From Hominimerdicola alba (GTDB lineage Bacteria; Bacillota; Clostridia; Oscillospirales; Ruminococcaceae): a stretch of DNA of 64,000 nt. The translations under genes and the position numbers were made by a program. This document shows, one piece after another, positions 58,117-64,000 of the stretch. The notes under the pieces are model-generated. The model did no database searches. It had not been told where the DNA came from and saw only the letters and a list, made by a program, of their open reading frames with translations. Within the stretch, counting starts at the first letter, position 1, and each line of letters opens with the position of its first letter. The stretch covers positions 228,175 to 292,174 of the forward strand of contig NZ_FOKQ01000001.1 of assembly GCF_900112155.1 (NCBI RefSeq), given 5' to 3'.

Positions 58117-58896
58117 ATGGTAAAATCAAAACATAAAAACCGCGCTCCTTCCGTGGGCAAAAAGGACAAAGTCAAAATAATAAGATCTGCTATCGTGATG
58201 GCTTTTGCTGCTGCTGCTTTTATATTGATAATACTTTCATTCAATTCACTTTCATGGTTCGCATTTTCACGCTCTGCGGGAGTTGAGGGTTTTGGGGTAA
58301 GGTCAGCGGATATCAAAGGCTATGAAGTAGAGTACCGCGCTTTCAGGTATGACCTGTATACCGATAAATGCACTGAGATAGACTCATTTGATGTTGAAGA
58401 ATCAAACGGTCTTCTGCTAAGTGAATACGATATGATATTCAGCGAACGAAATAAATACGCAGGAGTACTTCTAAGGATAGATATTAAAGGAGAAGTAGAA
58501 GCAGGACGGCAGGCAGTGCTCAGATTGACCAGGAACCAGACAGGTCATACTAATGAGCTTTGCATATCCGATATCTCAAAGTTTCAGTGTGATGTTGAAG
58601 ATAACTGTGATTTTGATGATATACTTGATGACGATGATCTTGATGATCTGTGGAGCAATGCTCTCAGTTATTTTGATTCAGCAAATGCCCCTGATGAGTT
58701 GAAGTTTTCAAATAATTCAAATAATATCGATCTTATGACTTTTACACAGTCAGCCGACGAGGAATCTGTGATATGGCTGTTTATGAATTATGATGATGAT
58801 AGTGTAAGAAATGTCATACAGGGAACGAGCCTTACACTAACAGAATCTGTTAGTGTTTATAATGACTGCGATATCATTAAGGTATATCCTCAGTAA
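58117..58896 (+). CDS. membrane-anchored or secreted protein with SipW-type-like N-terminus
   Basis: 259 residues. A basic head (KSKHKNRAPSVGKKDK), one hydrophobic segment (about 25-45) ending NSLSWFAFSRSAG, then an extracytoplasmic part: VRSADIKGYEVEYRAFRYD and an Asp-rich loop (about 165-175, DDILDDDDLDDLW). A hydrophobic N-terminus ending in (A/S)WF followed by a beta-rich domain is usual for TasA/BsaA-like, SipW-processed proteins; this is resemblance only. GGAGGG stands 7 bases before the ATG at 58117; the longer reading would begin at the ribosome site. It is the first gene of a pair with the giant protein 42 bases downstream. Confidence 0.7.
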   Translation: MVKSKHKNRAPSVGKKDKVKIIRSAIVMAFAAAAFILIILSFNSLSWFAFSRSAGVEGFGVRSADIKGYEVEYRAFRYDLYTDKCTEIDSFDVEESNGLLLSEYDMIFSERNKYAGVLLRIDIKGEVEAGRQAVLRLTRNQTGHTNELCISDISKFQCDVEDNCDFDDILDDDDLDDLWSNALSYFDSANAPDELKFSNNSNNIDLMTFTQSADEESVIWLFMNYDDDSVRNVIQGTSLTLTESVSVYNDCDIIKVYPQ

Positions 58897-58938
58897 GGCA
58901 GTAAAAATAATATATTACTTTACAGAAAGGAGTTGCGA

Positions 58939-61900
58939 ATGGATATGTTATATAGAAAAAAAGAGAAAAAATCTGTATTTGCTGTGACCGTTGCGCTCTT
59001 TCTGGCATTGTCTGCGGGTATATCGGTTTTTGCTTGGTTTGCAAAGAAAAAAGACTACATACCCGTTGATACTTATCGCGGTTCTGTGAGGACAGCTTAT
59101 TTCAACGGCGGAAACGGAACTGCACCGGATGAAGGCACAACTGCTGATGATTATAAAGATCCTGACACAGCATATCCTTCATACGATAATGACAATGATA
59201 CTGGTTACAGCAGTAGGGGTCCTTACCAGATCGACAATGCGATCCAGCTTTATAATTTTGCCTGGCTGCAATATCTGGGATACTTTAACGATGAGGACGG
59301 AGAGCAGACATATTTTGTGCTGACCAGTGATATAGATGCCAGCGGACTGGTACTTCCGCCTGTTGGAAATGAAGAAGATCCGTTCCTGGGCAATTTCAAC
59401 GGTAACGGCTATACCATAAGCGGTTTGAAAATTTCAAACGATACAACAGAACTCAACAACGAATGGAGCAGCGGAAAGTTCAGCATACCGCGTGATGCAC
59501 TTGATAATGACGAGCTTAAAAGCGATCTGGAGATAGTTGGTCTGTTCGGAGTCATAGGTGACTATACCGAAGACTACACCGCTTCTTCCTCTGCACCATC
59601 GGTAAGCGATCTTACTATCGAGGATGTGGCGATAGAGACGGTCAGCACTCAGGCGCTGGCAGGCATAGCTGCAGGCTATGTTAACGGTGTGATGGATAAT
59701 GTCACGGTGGCAGGGACTTCCACTATAAGCAGCAGTGCTGATACTGCGCTTTCGTATACCGATAAGCTTTCGGATTATGCCCTTGTGGGTTACTGTGAAG
59801 AGCCATACCGCAGAAACCTGAAGCTGGAAACTGTAAAGGTCAATGATCCTAAGATCGAAGACGGCTCGGGACGTTTCGGCAACAGCGGTCAGGGAAATGC
59901 ATGGGGCAATACCATAGATATGAAAGCAATGTACGACAGGCTGCTGGGAGAGTATAATGATCTTGAGGGCAAAACGACACGGGACTATGTATCAGAGGAT
60001 ACAATTACCCACAATACAGACGGCACAGAAACACATTCTCCTGTTACATCACCTTATCCTGTAACGGTAAGTGCAGGCAATAACTCTTCTTATTATGTGC
60101 GAATGTCAGATGAAACAAACGATGCCGATGCATCTTATGCTTTTATACAAAGAGTAGATACCACTAATTTCATGTACCTTTATGGCGATAAGGAAATAGC
60201 TGTTGTGCCTGTAACAGGCAGCGAGATATGGAAATATGGATCATTTTATATCAAGGATGGTTCTACTTCAAATTATCTTACGGTCAGCGGAACATCGGCG
60301 GTAAATTCAAATTCGGACAATTCTGCCAGCAAATGGGTATTCGAGCAGGCAGGGAATGCTGACACTTACGCCATTTACACGATATCAAATAACTCCAAGA
60401 GATATCTGACGGCATCTAACGGCAACCTGAGTATTAGCAGTACTGCATTTTGGGGCTGGACAGTCAATGATGATAAGACCTCCATATCTGTTGATGAATA
60501 TACGCTTTGTTATAATACTGATCAAAACAGTTGGGAACTTCGTCAGCCGCCGAAAAACTATATCTGTGATACGGCAGAAAATCACTATCTTTCTGTGCAG
60601 ATGAACAACGGCGATCCGGCTATCGTAGATATAACAAATATTAATAATGCTATATCGTGGGATTTAGAACCTGTAGACAACGGGTACAAAATATCAACTT
60701 TGATAAACGGCATCAGATATTATCTGACATATGATCAGGACAACGATAGTTTATATGTTTCCAATACGAATAATCCTAGTATATGGTATGTCGACAAAAG
60801 TGGAAGTAAGGGAAAAATATATGTTGATACAGGAAATGAAGACTCAAATAAAGCATTGTATTATGATGAAGATATCGATAATTGGATAGTTACGGATTAT
60901 ATCATTGGTGATGGTCTCGACTGGGGCGGAAGTATGGATTTTGAGGCGTTGAATCAGACTGTTTACAATAAAACGCCGTCAGAAAATAATCAAATCTCGA
61001 CACAGGAATGGGCTGTTAATGATATGAGTATCGTTATGTCAAAATCTGCTACTACTAACCCTGCAAATTTATCATCATCTGAAAATTTGGTATTCAGATA
61101 TCGAGATAACACATATATCCCAATAAACATGGATGAAGACGGTAATGCTCTGGATACTAATACCGGTTATATTGTCGGACGAAGCGGTTCATCTAGTGCA
61201 GCGGCTGGTGTCCGTTCAGCAGCGTATCCACTTAAATTTATTTATAGATCGTTAGGCGGAACAGATTCTTCTGCTACTTATAATGACAGTAAAGTTGAGA
61301 TACTTACTAAATCAGGCGGTAGCTGGGTAAGAATAAAGGATTCTCACAATGAATCAAATACTGTAGCTACTACATATGGTTTACCGTCAACAAGAATGAC
61401 AGTATCAGAGCTTGGATTCACTAAATATGAAAAAGCGCGGGAATCTCTGCAAGATCTATTAGCAGGTAAAAACCATGTTCATGGAATACATTTTGATACT
61501 GCTGCTATTGAAGCAGGCGTAAACACTAAAATTTCAAGTGCTAAGATCTTAGGTCAAACATTATCAGATTATTATGTACCTAAATCTGGAATCAATTTTA
61601 AATTGAAAGAAGCAGGTAAAATAAACTTCTTTGCAGGTTCATATACTACAAATTTCACTGAAAGCAATGTAAATTCTGACTCCTTTTTCTCATTACATCA
61701 TGTTATCCGTACAAGCAACAGTGCATTTACACTAAAAGAAATATCAGTGATATACAGCAATAGCGGTTCAAATAATGAGGAATACCCATATGTGTATAAA
61801 TACACGGATAATACGTATTCAACAGGTACTGCGTCCACTGAATTATTTAATATGAGTAATCTGAAAAATGCTCCGAATTTAAGCAATACACTTTATTACT

Positions 61901-63639
61901 TTGAGATACCTGTTAATGCAGGCGAATATGCTATGGGTGCTGTAAAAGACAGCGGTACTGTAAAAACAAAGGGCGCTTATCTTATATACCTTGATATCTC
62001 CGCTAATGCGACTATCGAAGGCGATGCCAAGATAAAGAGCGAGGGTACGGCGATAACGGCTACCGCATCAGTGTCTTCCGATGAAGTTCAGACAACCGAG
62101 ACGCTGACAGGCAGTACTTCAGTCATCAAGACACCCCCGACTTACTATCCTCTGTTATGGGATGAAAATGACCCGACAAAAGTTTCGGCGGACAACAAGG
62201 GCTATATCATAAGCGGCGCAAATAATACTGCCAGCAATCCGCCGGGAGATATCCGTGTATCAAAATACAGTGAAGATCAAGGATATTATAACATCGCAAA
62301 TTCGCTTGATAATGGCGTTCTGACTGACAGCAGGATGTATACGATCGACAGCGGAGGAAGAAAAACCATAGCTGCATATGATCCGAAGAATTATTGTAAG
62401 TATGTGTCCTCAAAAGCACAGATGCAGGCGCTGATATCAAATTCCGATGATAATATGGTCTACGGTATGCATTTTATGGATGCTTCAATAAGTATGCAGA
62501 ACCTGCTGACTGTTCCGTCGGCAAAGCTTGGCGGGGTAACATATTACAACTATGAGATGCCGCGAAACTGCATAGATCTGAATATAGACTATCAAGGCTA
62601 TATCAATTTCTTTGCGGGTACATTCTTCAATAATTCTGATGACTCGTTCTTTTCACTGCATCAGATAGAAAGGTATTCAGAAGGCGATGCAGAAGGCGAT
62701 AATATCCCTGAGGGAAAGAAAGTCGGTGACATCAAGGCGATAAATGAGATCGACAGTATCTATCAGCGTACTATAAATGATACTACCGAGTATGTGTATC
62801 AATATGTGGGCGAAAATGCACCGTTATCAGCCGAAGGCTGGGAGATGATCTTTGATCTTGACTGGATAAAGCGTCAGCCATCGAGTAATATTACCAGAAA
62901 TGCAGTATACTACTTTGAGATACCCGTATCTCCTGGCGAGTATGCTCTGGGTTCTGTTTACGGCGGAACAGGCGCTTATCTTTTGTATCTCGATGTATCG
63001 ACAGCTAAAGGTGATGCGGTGGTTACAAGTGAAAAGATGACTGTGGAGCAGAATATTTATGTTCTTCCAAAAGGCGTTCAATTTGAGGATGATGAACTGG
63101 TAGTATATAAGATAGATGTTAATACATCAGGTGATATTATATATACCTTTACCTCATCTGGTGGAACAGTCACAGCAAACCAAAGTCTTCAGCCTGTTTT
63201 TGAAACGTCACAAAAGGTAACAGAAACCATAACACTACATGATCATGACGGAAAAATAACAGCCCGCAAGGTGACAGATAATAACAACGTATCTTATCAG
63301 TATGCTGTGAACACTCAGACCCTTACGGATTCTGATGATAACACAGCAGGGGTATATTTCAAGCAGAATGATTTGATAAATACTGAACAGGTCATCCTGC
63401 AATACCATTATATCCTTGAGGAAAGAAATACAGCCGAGAACTATGCAGCGCTTGAATTTACCCTGGAGGATTATACAGTGGCAAACGGCTTTACGATCAC
63501 TAATTATAATGTGACCGCTGAGACTTCAGACGAATCAGTAACAGCCACCGTGGATGTGTTTAATAGTAATAAATCCTATCTCAGATTTTTCAGCGATATT
63601 TACGAAGCAGATGATGAAGTCAGCATACCTGAGGCATAG
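58939..63639 (+). CDS. 1566-residue surface protein with internal duplication
   Basis: Basic head, hydrophobic segment (about 14-35) ending FAWFAKKK, as in the preceding protein. About 85-230 has IDNAIQLYNFAWLQYLG, then FNGNGYTISGLKI and VGLFGVIGD, which resemble GLUG-type beta-helix repeats. About 385-660 is beta-trefoil-like (NYLTVSG, KRYLTASNG, NHYLSVQMNNG, IRYYLTYDQ). Two homologous modules of about 200 residues follow (about 830-1025 and 1153-1360), both with INFFAG, DSFFSLH and YYFEIP-V-x2-GEYA-x-G. No sortase motif or C-terminal membrane segment is seen. I start at the ATG at 58939, 6 bases after AAAGGAG. Function unknown; adhesion or matrix formation is possible. Confidence 0.78.
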   Translation: MDMLYRKKEKKSVFAVTVALFLALSAGISVFAWFAKKKDYIPVDTYRGSVRTAYFNGGNGTAPDEGTTADDYKDPDTAYPSYDNDNDTGYSSRGPYQIDNAIQLYNFAWLQYLGYFNDEDGEQTYFVLTSDIDASGLVLPPVGNEEDPFLGNFNGNGYTISGLKISNDTTELNNEWSSGKFSIPRDALDNDELKSDLEIVGLFGVIGDYTEDYTASSSAPSVSDLTIEDVAIETVSTQALAGIAAGYVNGVMDNVTVAGTSTISSSADTALSYTDKLSDYALVGYCEEPYRRNLKLETVKVNDPKIEDGSGRFGNSGQGNAWGNTIDMKAMYDRLLGEYNDLEGKTTRDYVSEDTITHNTDGTETHSPVTSPYPVTVSAGNNSSYYVRMSDETNDADASYAFIQRVDTTNFMYLYGDKEIAVVPVTGSEIWKYGSFYIKDGSTSNYLTVSGTSAVNSNSDNSASKWVFEQAGNADTYAIYTISNNSKRYLTASNGNLSISSTAFWGWTVNDDKTSISVDEYTLCYNTDQNSWELRQPPKNYICDTAENHYLSVQMNNGDPAIVDITNINNAISWDLEPVDNGYKISTLINGIRYYLTYDQDNDSLYVSNTNNPSIWYVDKSGSKGKIYVDTGNEDSNKALYYDEDIDNWIVTDYIIGDGLDWGGSMDFEALNQTVYNKTPSENNQISTQEWAVNDMSIVMSKSATTNPANLSSSENLVFRYRDNTYIPINMDEDGNALDTNTGYIVGRSGSSSAAAGVRSAAYPLKFIYRSLGGTDSSATYNDSKVEILTKSGGSWVRIKDSHNESNTVATTYGLPSTRMTVSELGFTKYEKARESLQDLLAGKNHVHGIHFDTAAIEAGVNTKISSAKILGQTLSDYYVPKSGINFKLKEAGKINFFAGSYTTNFTESNVNSDSFFSLHHVIRTSNSAFTLKEISVIYSNSGSNNEEYPYVYKYTDNTYSTGTASTELFNMSNLKNAPNLSNTLYYFEIPVNAGEYAMGAVKDSGTVKTKGAYLIYLDISANATIEGDAKIKSEGTAITATASVSSDEVQTTETLTGSTSVIKTPPTYYPLLWDENDPTKVSADNKGYIISGANNTASNPPGDIRVSKYSEDQGYYNIANSLDNGVLTDSRMYTIDSGGRKTIAAYDPKNYCKYVSSKAQMQALISNSDDNMVYGMHFMDASISMQNLLTVPSAKLGGVTYYNYEMPRNCIDLNIDYQGYINFFAGTFFNNSDDSFFSLHQIERYSEGDAEGDNIPEGKKVGDIKAINEIDSIYQRTINDTTEYVYQYVGENAPLSAEGWEMIFDLDWIKRQPSSNITRNAVYYFEIPVSPGEYALGSVYGGTGAYLLYLDVSTAKGDAVVTSEKMTVEQNIYVLPKGVQFEDDELVVYKIDVNTSGDIIYTFTSSGGTVTANQSLQPVFETSQKVTETITLHDHDGKITARKVTDNNNVSYQYAVNTQTLTDSDDNTAGVYFKQNDLINTEQVILQYHYILEERNTAENYAALEFTLEDYTVANGFTITNYNVTAETSDESVTATVDVFNSNKSYLRFFSDIYEADDEVSIPEA

Positions 63640-63662
63640 CAGATATAAAACAAAGGCTCAGC

Positions 63663-64000
63663 TTTTTGACCCGCCCCCTGTCAAGTAGACAGCGTAAAAA
63701 CAAAAATATTCTATGTAGTGACCAAAAGCAGTCTGTGCAATTTGTGCAGGCTGCTTTGTTGTTAACAATTGGCAAGCACCGACTGGTCACGCAGCATATG
63801 CTTCATGGTATTCCATAGGTGTCATGCTGCTCAGTTTGATCTGGTAACGCCTTGTGTTGTAATAGGTGATGTATTCCTCTATCGTCGAGATCAGCTCAGT
63901 TTTATCCGTAAACTTGCGAAGATAGTACATCTCGGACTTCAGGATACCCCACCAGCCTTCCATTGGTCCGTTGTCGATGCATCTCCCGACACGGGACATA
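63663..64000 (-). mobile_element. IS3-family element, one end (cut by window edge)
   Basis: The transposase fragment below reads into the window from the right. About 24 bases after the surface-protein stop lies TTTTTGACCCGCCCCCTGTC (63663-63682), then a CTGTC-AAGTA-GACAG palindrome, which resembles the terminal inverted repeat of IS3-type elements. The exact end and target duplication cannot be set without the other end. Confidence 0.7.
63787..63999 (-). CDS. IS3-family transposase OrfB, C-terminal part
   Basis: The last 70 residues of an IS3-type DDE transposase: CIDNGPMEGWWGILKSEM contains the catalytic Glu region of the retroviral integrase-like core, followed by YITYYNTRRYQIKLSSMTP and the usual MEYH ending. 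The frame is open to the window edge, so the main body lies outside. Confidence 0.9.
   Translation of the reverse strand: MSRVGRCIDNGPMEGWWGILKSEMYYLRKFTDKTELISTIEEYITYYNTRRYQIKLSSMTPMEYHEAYAA

Overview
The window looks like a low-to-mid GC, Gram-positive, anaerobic, plant-fibre-degrading Firmicute of the Ruminococcus type, most likely close to Ruminococcus albus. The reasons are secreted GH53 and GH30 enzymes, a dockerin remnant, and a roughly 90-residue C-terminal module (Y-x3-x-V-x-Y...YHQ...W...YGIAVYLAGKW) repeated on several secreted proteins. From memory this module resembles CBM37, which is characteristic of R. albus. This species assignment is inference. Most promoters are near-consensus sigma-A type (TTGACA, 17 bp, TATAAT), and AGGAGG ribosome sites are strong enough to correct several starts.

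Region 1 (1-2.3 kb and 2.3-9.8 kb): a partial ATC-hydrolase-like gene, a ZIP metal transporter and a nucleotidyltransferase lead into an iron locus. This has feoA-feoA-feoB-FeoB-associated Cys-rich protein-DUF6110-P1B ATPase on the minus strand, DUF3793-flavodoxin on the minus strand, DUF2325 on the plus strand, and a divergent DtxR-family regulator. Eight copies of one 16-bp palindrome, GTTAG-N6-CTAAC, lie at or near the promoters of these units and in the feoA-feoB gap, defining a likely metal regulon.

Region 2 (10-12.4 kb): a degraded dockerin gene, tRNA-Arg(ACG), a HAD phosphatase and a DUF4261 gene.

Region 3 (12.6-24.5 kb): one probable operon for phosphorelay and cyclic-di-GMP signalling. 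It encodes REC-GGDEF(degenerate)-EAL, a free Hpt protein, an amino-acid-permease/histidine-kinase/REC fusion, a tandem solute-binding-protein/PAS/GGDEF protein, and a 7TM/PAS/kinase/REC/REC hybrid kinase.

Region 4 (24.6-30 kb): a small membrane protein, an SLC13/ArsB-type transporter, a cytidylate-kinase-like protein, and an ammonium transporter fused to a P-II domain. The transporter leader holds two successive hexaloop hairpins, each overlapping a terminator (ANTAR-like layout).

Region 5 (30-54 kb): secreted polysaccharide and surface functions. These are GH53 galactanase, a 15-repeat BspA-type protein, a Cthe_2159-like beta-helix protein with its own two-component system, an ABC exporter with a broken start, an SBP-GGDEF-EAL protein, a DUF6630-like protein, a secreted protein with two cystatin-like domains, a LRR_5 protein with a 36-residue peptide gene beside it, GH30-CBM22 xylanase, an unusual LacI-sensor/AraC regulator, and a PAP2 phosphatase.

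Region 6 (54.6-64 kb): a small protein, a cytosolic EAL protein fused to a beta-helix-like repeat domain, a DUF6572 gene, two membrane-anchored or secreted proteins with a hydrophobic N-terminus ending in WFA (the second 1566 residues with an internal duplication), and the end of an IS3-family element running off the window.
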